Shown: positions 16,856-25,604, counted from the first letter of the stretch. The stretch: 38,358 nt of DNA from CAUPWF01 sp036656615 (GCA_036656615.1 JAVXHY010000018.1:1-38358), one strand, 5' to 3'. Notes: generated by a model from the sequence alone, not told the origin. A program made the numbers and translations.

Positions 16856-18328
16856 TTAGCGCGTTCTTTTCTTGAATACTTCAAAAGCTGCTTGCCAATC
16901 CTCTTCCTTTTCAGGCTGATAGGTTTCTATATTCTGTGATTTGGCTATAATCTTCCGTGCTTCACTAAGAGAAGTAATATCTCCTGAACTCATTAATTGT
17001 AATGCAATATTCCCTAATACTGTAGCTTCTACCGGTCCTGCACTTACGTTTTTATGACAGGCATTGGCTGTAAATTGGCATAATAGTTTACTTTGTATCC
17101 CACCACCAACCATATATACCGTGCTGTATTCCTTACCTGTACATTCTTCGATTTCTTCCATTACGATACGATATTTCATGGCCAAACTTTCATTGATACA
17201 TCGAATAATTTCTCCTACTGATTGGGGGATTTTCTGTCCAGTACGTTTGCAGTATTCTTGAATCCTTCTTGGAATATTGCCTGCTGGATTAAATTCAGGT
17301 GCATCTGGATCAATAAATGATTGGAAAGGCTCTGCCTTTGCAGCCATTGTTTCTAATTCGCCAAAACTGTAGGTTATTCCTTCTCTCATCCACTGTCTGC
17401 GGCTTTCCTGTATGCACCATAGACCAATAATATTCTTTAAAAAGGATACTCTTTTTCCATAACCACCTTCATTGGTCACATTATAGAACTCTGTCTTTTT
17501 ATTAATAAGCGGTTCATCTAATTCTGTTCCCAATAAAGACCAAGTCCCACAGCTTAAGAATATAAAGTCCTTTTCCTGAGTAGGCACAGCCACCAATGCA
17601 CTTTGTGTATCATGTCCTGCCACTGCCACTACATCTATCTGATCTATTTCTAATTCTTCAGATACTTCATCTGTAATCGACCCTATCATTGTACCACACG
17701 GAACCATGCTTGGGAATATTTTTTCCGGTAGCCCAAGTATTTCAATTACCTCTTTGGACCACTCTCCTTTATGGGCATCCATAAGTTGTGTCGTAGATAC
17801 AATGGAGTATTCTGCCGTCTTTTTACCAGTTAAAAAATAATTGAACAGATCAGGCATTAAAAGCATTTGTTCTGCTCGTTCTAATAACTCTGGTCTTTTT
17901 TCAGATAATGCTAATAATTGAAATACGGTATTTAATTCCATAAATTGATTTCCAGTTATTTGATAAAAGATTTCCTTGTCTATTTTCTCAAAGCTTTTCT
18001 CTATCATACCCATAGTTCTAGCATCTCTATAATGAATTGGATTCTCCAGCAAATTTCCTTCCTGATCCAGCAATCCAAAATCAACGCCCCAAGTATCAAT
18101 TCCCAGACTACTTATTTTCCCGCATTTTTTAGAAGCAATCAGTCCTTGTTTGATTTCATAAAACAATCGTAAGACATCCCAATACATGGTTCCATGTACC
18201 ATCACTGGATCATTTGAAAATCGATGCAATTCTTCTATTTCGATGGTTTCCCCATTGAAGGTTCCACACATTGCTCTTCCTCCAGATGCTCCAAAATCAA
18301 AAGCTAATACTTTCTTTTCTTTTCTCAT
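16856..18328 (-). CDS. fucK: L-fuculokinase / rhamnulokinase-type sugar kinase
   Basis: A 490-aa FGGY-family kinase phosphorylating a ketose C1-hydroxyl with ATP. The N-terminal FDFGASGGRAM phosphate loop, SLGIDTWGVDFGLLD, the VAGHDTQSA and LSCGTWSLLG motifs, and MVGGGIQSKLLCQFTA are present. The sequence pattern is closer to rhamnulokinase (RhaB) than to E. coli FucK, but it stands next to fucI, so fuculose is the expected substrate and rhamnulose a possible second one. A strong hairpin separates it from fucI. It appears co-transcribed with the response regulator gene, 57 bases downstream. Confidence 0.82.
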   Translation of the reverse strand: MRKEKKVLAFDFGASGGRAMCGTFNGETIEIEELHRFSNDPVMVHGTMYWDVLRLFYEIKQGLIASKKCGKISSLGIDTWGVDFGLLDQEGNLLENPIHYRDARTMGMIEKSFEKIDKEIFYQITGNQFMELNTVFQLLALSEKRPELLERAEQMLLMPDLFNYFLTGKKTAEYSIVSTTQLMDAHKGEWSKEVIEILGLPEKIFPSMVPCGTMIGSITDEVSEELEIDQIDVVAVAGHDTQSALVAVPTQEKDFIFLSCGTWSLLGTELDEPLINKKTEFYNVTNEGGYGKRVSFLKNIIGLWCIQESRRQWMREGITYSFGELETMAAKAEPFQSFIDPDAPEFNPAGNIPRRIQEYCKRTGQKIPQSVGEIIRCINESLAMKYRIVMEEIEECTGKEYSTVYMVGGGIQSKLLCQFTANACHKNVSAGPVEATVLGNIALQLMSSGDITSLSEARKIIAKSQNIETYQPEKEEDWQAAFEVFKKRTR

Positions 18329-18345
18329 TTTTTCACCCTTCTTTC

Positions 18346-18382
18346 AAAATTAGCGGGGGATTAATAGCCCCCCGCTAATTTT
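18346..18382 (-). terminator. GC-rich hairpin between fucI and fucK
   Basis: A 14-bp perfect stem (arms AAAATTAGCGGGGG at 18346-18359 and its complement at 18369-18382) ends in TTTT on the minus strand, 30 bases after the fucI stop. It is a terminator or an mRNA-stabilising hairpin giving more fucI than fucK message. Confidence 0.7.
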
Positions 18383-18412
18383 ATCATTTTCTTTTATATT
18401 TATGCAAGTATA

Positions 18413-20206
18413 TTACTTATACAATGGTCCATAAGTTGTGCAAGCTCTATAATCCTGACCTTCTTTATCCATTCCAAATCCATTCCATGAAGCCGGTCTA
18501 AAAATATCTTCTTCTTTTACGTTATGCATACATACTGGAATTCTTAACATAGAACACATCGTGATTAAATCTGCTCCAATATGTCCATGACTAATAGCAC
18601 CATGGTTAGCTCCCCAATTATTCATCACATCATAAGCCGTCTTAAATGCACCTTCTCCTGTTACTCTTGGTGCAAACCAAGTACATGGCCATGTGTAATC
18701 TGTTCTTTTCCATAATTTGTCAGTTACTTCATCTGGCAACTTGACTGTCCATCCTTCTGCTATTTGAAGTACTGGGCCCAGTCCTTTAATCAGATTTAAA
18801 CGGATCATGGTACAAGGCATTTCTGCTTCTGTAACCCATCTAGATGAGAATCCACCGCCTCTAAAATACCCTTGATTTGCTGCACTCCACTCGGTAGCTG
18901 CAAGCATTGCTTCTTGATCTTCTTGGGTTACATCATACCAAGGTTTCATAACACCATTCCCATGGTCATCTTTCGATTGTCCATTTCCATCTAGACAAGA
19001 TGCTCCTGAATTGATCAAATGAATAAATCCACCAGCTTCTTTCGCTACGCCTTCCAATTCATATCCAGTTGCCTTCTTCACTGCATCTGGGCTCCAATAG
19101 GTGCGGACATCTGAGAAAATCTGCGCTTTATTAGTTAACAGCTTCATAAACATCATGCTAAGTCCGTTTAAAACATCATTTTCTGTTGCTAATATATATG
19201 GTTCTCTAGCTCCATTCCAGTCAAAAGAAGTATTTAACAAAGCTTCTGCATAATCACAGTTTGGATAGAAATCAGTCCATTGTCTTTGCCCCTGGAATCC
19301 ACCTGCAAGAGCATTATGTCCCAAACGTTCTTCTTCACATCCATCAGGAAGATTCGGGTTGCCATTCATAAGATCCTTAATAATACACATCATCTTTACA
19401 ACGAATTCCCATTCTTCTTCTTTTACTTTTCCCGACTTTTGAACTTCAACTGGATTCATATCGATTCCATTTTTGCATTTTGCTTTTGTCCAAGCTAACG
19501 CTTTATCAAATTCTGCCTGATCATATATGTTTTCTGTCATACGACGAATAATTTCTGTTTCATCTACTGATTCAACTCTCATACCCAAGTAATCTTCAAT
19601 AAATGCTGAATCAATGATAGAACCACCAATACCCATACAAATAGAACCAATTTGCAGGTAAGATTTTCCTCTCATGGAGGCAGTTGCAACTGCTGCTCTA
19701 CCAAATCTTAACAATTTATCTACTACATCTGACGGAATCTCTGTTGCATCAGCATCTTGTACATCATGTCCATAAATACCAAAAGCAGGAAGACCTTTCT
19801 GTGCATGGGTCGCTAATACAGATGCCAAATAAACAGCTCCTGGTTTTTCTGTTCCATTGAATCCCCAAACACCTTTAATTGTATCTTTCTCCATATCCAT
19901 TGTTTCTGAACCATAACACCAGCATGGTGTAACCGTAAGGGTAATTGCAACCCCTGCTTTTTTGAATTTATTTGCACAAGCAGAAGCTTCTGCCACTCCA
20001 CCAATTGTAGTATCTGCAATGACAACCTGTACTTCTTCTCCATTGGTATATTTAAGATTATCTCTGAATAACTTTGCTGCTGATTCTGCCATATTCATTG
20101 TTTGGGCTTCTAATCCGCCACGAACATCTAAGAATCCTCTGCGTCCGTCAATAGTTGGTCTGATTCCGATTACGGGATAATCCCCAATCAATCTACTTTT
20201 TGCCAT
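18413..20206 (-). CDS. fucI: L-fucose isomerase
   Basis: A 597-aa Mn2+-dependent isomerase converting L-fucose to L-fuculose (also D-arabinose). It aligns over its whole length with E. coli FucI (591 aa). The metal ligands are in place: E342 in ILATENDVLNG, D366 in IFSDVRTYWSP, and the C-terminal His in ISHGHIGADLITM, with an offset of five from E. coli E337 and D361. The N-terminal GIRPTIDGRR and the TPCWCYGSETMDM motif are also typical. AAGGAGG is 8 nt before the ATG. Divergent from the AraC regulator gene, which probably controls it. Confidence 0.97.
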   Translation of the reverse strand: MAKSRLIGDYPVIGIRPTIDGRRGFLDVRGGLEAQTMNMAESAAKLFRDNLKYTNGEEVQVVIADTTIGGVAEASACANKFKKAGVAITLTVTPCWCYGSETMDMEKDTIKGVWGFNGTEKPGAVYLASVLATHAQKGLPAFGIYGHDVQDADATEIPSDVVDKLLRFGRAAVATASMRGKSYLQIGSICMGIGGSIIDSAFIEDYLGMRVESVDETEIIRRMTENIYDQAEFDKALAWTKAKCKNGIDMNPVEVQKSGKVKEEEWEFVVKMMCIIKDLMNGNPNLPDGCEEERLGHNALAGGFQGQRQWTDFYPNCDYAEALLNTSFDWNGAREPYILATENDVLNGLSMMFMKLLTNKAQIFSDVRTYWSPDAVKKATGYELEGVAKEAGGFIHLINSGASCLDGNGQSKDDHGNGVMKPWYDVTQEDQEAMLAATEWSAANQGYFRGGGFSSRWVTEAEMPCTMIRLNLIKGLGPVLQIAEGWTVKLPDEVTDKLWKRTDYTWPCTWFAPRVTGEGAFKTAYDVMNNWGANHGAISHGHIGADLITMCSMLRIPVCMHNVKEEDIFRPASWNGFGMDKEGQDYRACTTYGPLYK

Positions 20207-20259
20207 AAATAAAACCTCCTTATAATTGAAATGATTAGCTTAATAATTCCATTGTATAC

Positions 20260-20289
20260 TTGTTTTTATACATTTTCTCGTGTTATAAT
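20260..20289 (+). promoter_or_regulatory. Promoter of the AraC regulator gene, with possible operator
   Basis: A -35 TTGTTT (20260-20265) and a perfect -10 TATAAT (20284-20289), 18 bp apart, lie about 38 bp before the ATG at 20327. The stretch CTTGTTTTTATA (20259-20270) resembles the ATGTGGTTTTTATA motif upstream of the compartment promoters. I see no clear sigma-A promoter for fucI on the opposite strand, so fucI may need an activator. Confidence 0.5.
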
Positions 20290-20326
20290 GGAAAAAAATA
20301 TAACATTATTCACTTTTAGGAGGATT

Positions 20327-21184
20327 ATGAAATATTTAGAATATAAAGAACGCAAAACACATGGCACCTTCGATTTTCCCATTGAATTTTATCATGTGAC
20401 CCCTACGCACCCACGTTATCAGATGTCCTATCATTGGCATATTGAATATGAACTAATTCGTATTTTAAAGGGGGAACTTTTAATTTCTTTGGATGAAAAA
20501 GAATTTCTAGTTAAGACTGGGGATATTATTTTTATTCACGATGGCATTCTGCACAGTGGACAACCAAGAAACTGTGTGTATGAATGTGTTGTATTTAATG
20601 TACAGTCTTTATTAAAACACGAAACGGTCTGCCAAAGACAAATGAAAAAAATCATAGATCATAATTATAAAATCAATTATTTATTTCAAAATAATTCTGA
20701 CAAGTTCCATACGTTGGTCAATGCCCTTTTTGAGACTTTACGCTGTAAATCTACTGGATATGAGCTTTGTGCCTTAGGCTCTTTATATCAGATATTAGGC
20801 ACAATTTTAGAATATAATTATTATGATAAAACTCCCAATATATCTGAGCACAACAGTAAACGTATTCTTCAATTAAAAAATGCCATCGAGTTAATTGAAA
20901 CCTCGTATGGCACTTGTATTACCTTAGATGATTTGGCAAAATCGGCTGGTATGAATTCCAAATATTTCTGCCGTTTCTTCCATGAAATGACTCATCGAAC
21001 CCCCATTGACTATTTGAATTATTATCGTATTGAAATCGCCTGCTTTCAACTGGCGACTTCAGATGATTCAATCATCGATATTGCTTTAAATTGCGGATTC
21101 AATGATGTGAGTTATTTTATTAAAACATTCAAAAAATATAAGGGAGTCACACCAAAAAAATATTTAAATGCACCACTCAGCTAA
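20327..21184 (+). CDS. AraC-family transcriptional regulator
   Basis: A 285-aa regulator with an N-terminal cupin-like sugar-sensing domain (residues about 15-110: YHWHIEYELIRILKGEL, GDIIFIHDGILHSGQP) and a C-terminal AraC double helix-turn-helix (about 185-285: TLDDLAKSAGMNSKYFCRFFHEMT, IDIALNCGFNDVSYFIKTFKKYKG). The ATG at 20327 directly follows TTTAGGAGG (short spacing); starts further upstream lack a ribosome site and would lie in the promoter. Divergent from fucI, so it is the likely fucose-responsive activator of fucI and perhaps of the compartment operons. Confidence 0.88.
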   Translation: MKYLEYKERKTHGTFDFPIEFYHVTPTHPRYQMSYHWHIEYELIRILKGELLISLDEKEFLVKTGDIIFIHDGILHSGQPRNCVYECVVFNVQSLLKHETVCQRQMKKIIDHNYKINYLFQNNSDKFHTLVNALFETLRCKSTGYELCALGSLYQILGTILEYNYYDKTPNISEHNSKRILQLKNAIELIETSYGTCITLDDLAKSAGMNSKYFCRFFHEMTHRTPIDYLNYYRIEIACFQLATSDDSIIDIALNCGFNDVSYFIKTFKKYKGVTPKKYLNAPLS

Positions 21185-21195
21185 TCTGCTGAGTG
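21174..21195. terminator. Bidirectional terminator between the AraC and DeoR genes
   Basis: CACTCAGC (21174-21181) pairs with GCTGAGTG (21188-21195) across a 6-nt loop. It overlaps the last codons of the AraC gene and abuts the DeoR stop of the convergent operon. Confidence 0.5.
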
Positions 21196-21196
21196 C

Positions 21197-21964
21197 TTAT
21201 CCTTCTGGATATAGGCAGTCCACCCCTATGTTATCCATTAATTCCAGCCATTCCTTGGAAGGCTTTTCATCAGTTACCACTACGTCTACATCTTGGATAT
21301 TTCCTACTTTAGAAAATGTAATGGTGTCAAACTTGGAACTGTCTACTGCTAATATGCGCTGCTTTGCTGCTTTCAACATCACTTGTTTTGCTTGTGCAAT
21401 CTGATCATTGGTATCCGTAAACCCTTTGGTCTGATCAAATCCTTTGCAAGATATTACTGTTGTTTCTACATTAAATGCACCTAGATTTTCAATAGCTCTA
21501 GGACCTAGCAAGGCCAAATATCCTTTTTTAATCTGTCCACCAGAAGAAATCACATTCCAATCTGATACATCAGAAAGTTCAATCACAATTTCCAAAGAAT
21601 TCGTGATTACCGTCAGATTCTGCTTATCCTTAATTGCTTTGGAAATAAACACTGCTGTAGTACTGGCATCTAGCATGATGTGATCCCCATCATGGATCAA
21701 GCTTGCCACAAGTTCCGCAATCTTTTGCTTTCCAGACACATTATGAGTCTTTCTAACATTAAATGGCAGATCAATGTTGGTGTTTTCATTAATTACAGCA
21801 CCTCCATAGCTTTTGATTGCTAGCCCATCTTTATCAAGCTTATCCAAATCTCTTCTAATTGTCTCTTCGGATACATTATAAAGCTGGCTGATTTCACTTA
21901 CTACCACTCGTTTGTCTTTTTGTAATTTTTCTAAAATTAGATTACGTCTTTCCACTGCAAGCAT
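21197..21964 (-). CDS. DeoR-family transcriptional regulator (FucR-like)
   Basis: A 255-aa regulator: an N-terminal winged helix-turn-helix (residues 1-57: RRNLILEKLQKDKRVVVSEI, VSEETIRRDLDKL) and a C-terminal DeoR sensor domain (about 75-235: GDHIMLDASTTA, LTVITNSLEI, DSSKFDTITFSKV) of the type that binds phosphosugars. It is the last gene of the microcompartment operon, 46 bases after pduT. By analogy with E. coli FucR it may respond to fuculose-1-phosphate; here a repressor or autoregulatory role is inference. Confidence 0.9.
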   Translation of the reverse strand: MLAVERRNLILEKLQKDKRVVVSEISQLYNVSEETIRRDLDKLDKDGLAIKSYGGAVINENTNIDLPFNVRKTHNVSGKQKIAELVASLIHDGDHIMLDASTTAVFISKAIKDKQNLTVITNSLEIVIELSDVSDWNVISSGGQIKKGYLALLGPRAIENLGAFNVETTVISCKGFDQTKGFTDTNDQIAQAKQVMLKAAKQRILAVDSSKFDTITFSKVGNIQDVDVVVTDEKPSKEWLELMDNIGVDCLYPEG

Positions 21965-22010
21965 GTGATCATCCCCTCTTTTCTTCTAATTCTTAATTTT
22001 AATATCCACG

Positions 22011-22559
22011 TTATAAAATAGACTGAATCGTCTGTTTGTCTGGATGTGCAATTACCGAAGAATCAAGATACATCCCTTGTTCTGCAATGGAGTGTTTGGC
22101 TTTCTCAACTGCTGCATCCACGGCTGATATTTCTCCGGTTAAAAGCATATATGATTTTCCACACATACCCTTTGCAATACGAAGCTCAATCAACTTTACA
22201 ATTGCTGTTTTTGCAGCAATGTCGGCTGCTACTATAATAGAAGCAGCATCATAAGTTTCTAAAATTCCAAGTGCATGAATGTTCTCTACTTCTGATGTTC
22301 CATAAATGGCAGGAAATATATCCTCATGGGGATTCCCCAAGACAAAGCTATCAATTAACTGTTCTGGATATTGCTGCTTTACGGCATCAACCGCTGCCTT
22401 AACTGCGCTCAAATTACCTCCAACAATAGCAATATATTTTCCCGGACAAACGGTCTGTGCTTCTATCATTTCTACATCAGCAGTTTTGACCATCTGATCT
22501 GCTGCTGTAATTCCACTGGCTACTGTTTTAAATTCTATCATGCCAATTGCTCTACTCAT
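22011..22559 (-). CDS. pduT: Tandem-BMC shell protein with Fe-S pore cysteine (PduT-like)
   Basis: A 182-aa protein with two BMC domains (about 4-85 and 95-178) that forms pseudohexameric trimers in the microcompartment shell. Cys38 in the pore loop (TVCPGKY) corresponds to the cysteine that holds a [4Fe-4S] cluster at the three-fold axis of Salmonella PduT. The start overlaps the pduS end by 8 bases. Adjacent pduS supports an electron-transfer path across the shell. Confidence 0.92.
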   Translation of the reverse strand: MSRAIGMIEFKTVASGITAADQMVKTADVEMIEAQTVCPGKYIAIVGGNLSAVKAAVDAVKQQYPEQLIDSFVLGNPHEDIFPAIYGTSEVENIHALGILETYDAASIIVAADIAAKTAIVKLIELRIAKGMCGKSYMLLTGEISAVDAAVEKAKHSIAEQGMYLDSSVIAHPDKQTIQSIL

Positions 22560-23901
22560 ACAGTCCCTCCTGCTTATTTTCCTTTATCACGATATACTGA
22601 CTTGTAACTTCTGATACAGTGCCACAAATTGAGGCATGAATCCCAACACTTAATCCCTTAGCAGGCTTTCCAATCAGTTGACCATTCTCTACCTGTTCAC
22701 CCACTGTTACAATGGCAAGAGCTGGTGCTCCAATGTGCTGGCTTAACATAATCTTCACCTGTTTCATTGGTACCACTACATCATCCAAAGGTGCTTCTAC
22801 GTTATACTTTACAAGTCCCAATCGAGCTTCTAACCTTGCTTCTGGTGCTTTGCGATATTCTCTAGACTCTTCTACTGGTACAGATATAACCCCTTGTGGT
22901 GGCTTTACACCTGCATTTCGAAGCCCTATTTTATATTCTGCCATTAAAGATCTTGGGGATAGTCCCTGAGGACATGAAAACAACTCGCAAAGGCCGCAAG
23001 AACTACAAAACATGGTGTTTATAAATGGATTCATATTTTGAAAATCTTTGTTGGAAGCTGCCCTCATAAATAAATGCGGTTCTACAGGATGACCCAATGC
23101 ATGTCTAGGACAAAGATCCGTACACATTTGGCACTGACAGCAAATCGATGCCGCACGATTCATTTCAATCGTAGTCTTACTTTGCTTCTTTTGTACCAAT
23201 AAATGTTCCTTTGGAAGTACTAAGACTGCATTGGTCGTCTTCGTTACCGGCTGTGACTCACTTCCTATATATCCCATCATTGGTCCTCCAATGAAATAAA
23301 CTGGGTCTTTTGTTGTAATGACTCCAGCCAGAGACACCACTTCCTTTATGGTGCACCCTAGTGGAACACGTACAGTTACCGGATTGCTGACCTCTGCTAC
23401 GACTGAAACAAGCTTGTCAGTAACTGGTTTTTGTTTTTCCACTGCCTGATAGATATTATACACTGTTTCCACATTAAATACAGCAATTCCTTCCTCAATT
23501 GGAAGTCCACCAGGTCTGACTACTTTCTTTGTTGCCTCATAAATTAATACAATTTCATCACCCATAGGATACACGCCGTCTAAGAACTTTAGACGAATCT
23601 TCGGGAACTCATCCAAATATATCTGCATTGCCTGAATCGTTGCCTTATATTCTTTCTTAATACCAATAATTGCTTCTTTTGCTTCCACCACATCTGCAAT
23701 CATACTAAAGGTTTTCATAATTTCATAAGCATATCGTTCTAATAATTGTCTATGTAGCTTCAGTAAGGGTTCACATTCTGCACAATTCATTATAATTGTA
23801 TTGGCTCGTTTGTCAAGCTTTACATATGTTGGAAACCCGGCTCCACCTGCTCCAACAATACCATTCATTTGAACTATACTAGTTAATTCTTCTATCTTCA
23901 T
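22552..23901 (-). CDS. pduS: PduS-like RnfC-type flavin/Fe-S electron-transfer protein
   Basis: A 449-aa protein of the RnfC/PduS family: an N-terminal glycine-rich flavin/NADH region (GIVGAGGAGFPTYVKL, NCAECEPLL), a SLBB-type domain, two [4Fe-4S] motifs (C-x2-C-x2-C-x3-CP in CCQCQMCTDLCP, and CSSCGLC with a following SCP), and a C-terminal barrel-sandwich domain. In pdu systems it reduces cobalamin. Here the pathway is B12-independent, so the role must be other redox traffic through PduT. The ATG at 23901 follows GGGG; an in-frame GTG 12 bases earlier is also possible. Confidence 0.9.
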   Translation of the reverse strand: MKIEELTSIVQMNGIVGAGGAGFPTYVKLDKRANTIIMNCAECEPLLKLHRQLLERYAYEIMKTFSMIADVVEAKEAIIGIKKEYKATIQAMQIYLDEFPKIRLKFLDGVYPMGDEIVLIYEATKKVVRPGGLPIEEGIAVFNVETVYNIYQAVEKQKPVTDKLVSVVAEVSNPVTVRVPLGCTIKEVVSLAGVITTKDPVYFIGGPMMGYIGSESQPVTKTTNAVLVLPKEHLLVQKKQSKTTIEMNRAASICCQCQMCTDLCPRHALGHPVEPHLFMRAASNKDFQNMNPFINTMFCSSCGLCELFSCPQGLSPRSLMAEYKIGLRNAGVKPPQGVISVPVEESREYRKAPEARLEARLGLVKYNVEAPLDDVVVPMKQVKIMLSQHIGAPALAIVTVGEQVENGQLIGKPAKGLSVGIHASICGTVSEVTSQYIVIKENKQEGLYE

Positions 23902-23915
23902 ATTAGACCCCACTC

Positions 23916-24170
23916 CTATGCCTCATCCACAATACCTACAATTGCAGCATCTATTGGTGCTGTTTCCATACCACTGCCAATTCTCGCTGCACTTCCAAGT
24001 GCTACAAGAACCGTTTCTCCTATCCCTGCACCGATCTGATCAATGGCAACCAACTGATTGGTATCTGATTTCATAGAATCAAGTGGCTTAATAAGCATAA
24101 GCTTATTTCCTACTAACTTGTCACTCTTTCTTGTAGAAACAATACTTCCCACTACTTTTCCAATAATCAT
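23916..24170 (-). CDS. pduN: BMC vertex protein (EutN/PduN/CcmL family)
   Basis: An 84-aa pentameric vertex protein that closes the corners of the microcompartment shell. MIIGKVVGSIVSTRK, the LVAIDQIGAGIGETVLVALGSAARI core and the TAPIDAAIVGIVD end are diagnostic. The start at 24170 is set by GGAGGT 4-5 nt upstream; an ATG 12 bases earlier lies on that site. Only one such gene is present in the window. Confidence 0.93.
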   Translation of the reverse strand: MIIGKVVGSIVSTRKSDKLVGNKLMLIKPLDSMKSDTNQLVAIDQIGAGIGETVLVALGSAARIGSGMETAPIDAAIVGIVDEA

Positions 24171-24194
24171 CCTTACCTCCATCTAACCGGCAGC

Positions 24195-24839
24195 TTATTT
24201 TTGAATCATAACTGTCTGCCCGGTTGCAACTTTACAAGCGTTTGCTTCATCTGTATCAATATGCATTTCTAACGTAAAACTTTCATCCACCCTGATTTTT
24301 ACATGATTTAAAATTGTACTTCTTTCATTATCTACTTTGACAGACACCACATCTTGATCTTTTACACCTGCAGACAAAGCATCTGCCGGAGACATATGAA
24401 TATGCCGCATTGCAACAATACAGCCTTCTTTCAAATAAAGTGCACCTTTAGGTCCAACAATAGCAATTGGTGCCGAACCAACAATATGACCGGATTCACG
24501 AATCGGTGCTTTGATTCCTAATTTCACCGCATCTGTAGCAGAAATCTCTACCTGTGATGCCTTACGAACTGGTCCTAATATTCTTACATTCTCTATAGCT
24601 CTAAGCTTTAAACCCACAATAGTAACCAATTCATTTGCTGCAAATTGACCACCCATAAGTTCTTTTTTCTTCGTTAATTGATAGCCTTTTCCAAATAATA
24701 CTTCTAAATGTTCTTGTGTAAGATGGATGTGGCGTGCCGATACCCCGATTGGTACCAAATATCCGTTGCTTGCCTTTTGGTTCTTATCTAAGACTTCCAT
24801 CACCATTTTTGTGATTGTTTCTATCTGATTTGTCTCCAA
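24195..24839 (-). CDS. pduL: Phosphate propanoyltransferase PduL
   Basis: A 214-aa zinc enzyme converting propionyl-CoA and phosphate to propionyl-phosphate, regenerating CoA within the shell. Two PduL domains carry the zinc His motifs VSARHIHLT (about residue 33) and VAMRHIHMSP. The first ~20 residues (QIETITKMVMEVLDKNQ) form an amphipathic helix, an encapsulation peptide. The start is TTG at 24839 with AGCAGGTG 7 nt before it. The 94 bases between it and the preceding BMC gene are open in the same frame but contain no ATG, GTG or other TTG start. The kinase for the next step is not in the window. Confidence 0.9.
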   Translation of the reverse strand: METNQIETITKMVMEVLDKNQKASNGYLVPIGVSARHIHLTQEHLEVLFGKGYQLTKKKELMGGQFAANELVTIVGLKLRAIENVRILGPVRKASQVEISATDAVKLGIKAPIRESGHIVGSAPIAIVGPKGALYLKEGCIVAMRHIHMSPADALSAGVKDQDVVSVKVDNERSTILNHVKIRVDESFTLEMHIDTDEANACKVATGQTVMIQK

Positions 24840-24933
24840 GTTGACACCTGCTCTTTCTAAAGTTAAAATAGCCCGACGGAATCCAAGTAATCGTTTCCCA
24901 TCACTTGGCCCGCGGGCAAAGGTTCTTCCACGA

Positions 24934-25308
24934 CTATTTTGTCGGTAAAATTTGTTCTACATCTGAATGTGGTCTTGGTATTACATGAGTAGCCACTAAC
25001 TCACCTAGTCTTGTAGCACTGTCTGATCCAGCTTCTACTGCTGATTTTACAGCGCCTACATCTCCACGTACCATTACAGTTACTAATCCTGAACCAATTT
25101 TTTCTGTTCCTACCAATGTTACATTTGCGGCTTTGCACATTGCATCTGCTGCTTCAATTGCAGCTACCAAACCTCTTGTTTCTATCATTCCCAATGCTTC
25201 CTGTGACATCTTTTTTTCCTCCTTTTTCACTGTTACTGCTTTGTTTGTATTTACTGTTTTGGCCGGAGCTTTTGCTGTCGGCTTTATTGGTGCCTTTTCT
25301 TCTGCCAT
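24934..25308 (-). CDS. BMC-H shell protein with lysine-rich N-terminal extension and internal start
   Basis: A 124-aa protein: a 33-residue Lys/Ala/Pro/Thr-rich, probably disordered extension and then a PduA/J-type BMC domain (about 38-115) with pore segment KIGSGLVTV. Hexamers of this family form the shell facets. The ATG at 25308 has AGGAGG upstream. A second ATG (residue 34, 25207-25209) is preceded by AAGGAGG with ideal 8-nt spacing, so a 91-aa canonical form may also be made, as with PduB/PduB' in Salmonella. The BMC part is about 85% identical to the neighbour at 25629-25904. Confidence 0.92.
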   Translation of the reverse strand: MAEEKAPIKPTAKAPAKTVNTNKAVTVKKEEKKMSQEALGMIETRGLVAAIEAADAMCKAANVTLVGTEKIGSGLVTVMVRGDVGAVKSAVEAGSDSATRLGELVATHVIPRPHSDVEQILPTK

Positions 25309-25319
25309 CTTGCATCCTC

Positions 25320-25604
25320 CTATTTGAATCTGCTAGCACTTAACTGGACCAGACGAATAATTTCTTCATGGGGATTTGCAATAATACCAGATGCTGCAGG
25401 CTGCTTAATTCCATGAAGCTTTGCCGCTTCTATCGCTTCCGTAACGGCTGAAATACTGCCCTCTACAATAATGGTAACCAGCCTTCCTCCAAGCTTTCGT
25501 TCCCAAGTAGCCAGTTCCACCTCTGCAGTTTTACACATCATATCCAATGCCTGCACTGCTGCCGTTACGCCTGTAATTTCAATAAATCCATATGATTTAC
25601 CCAT
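25320..25604 (-). CDS. BMC-H shell protein, divergent
   Basis: A 94-aa single-BMC protein (MGKSYGFIEITGVTAAVQALDMMCK...). The segment between sheet and pore differs from the PduA type (ERKLGGRLVTIIVEG instead of EKIGSGLVTVMVRG), so the pore will have a different size or charge. It lies between the two near-identical PduA-type genes, 11 bases before the extended one. Probably a minor facet protein with its own transport selectivity. Confidence 0.9.
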   Translation of the reverse strand: MGKSYGFIEITGVTAAVQALDMMCKTAEVELATWERKLGGRLVTIIVEGSISAVTEAIEAAKLHGIKQPAASGIIANPHEEIIRLVQLSASRFK

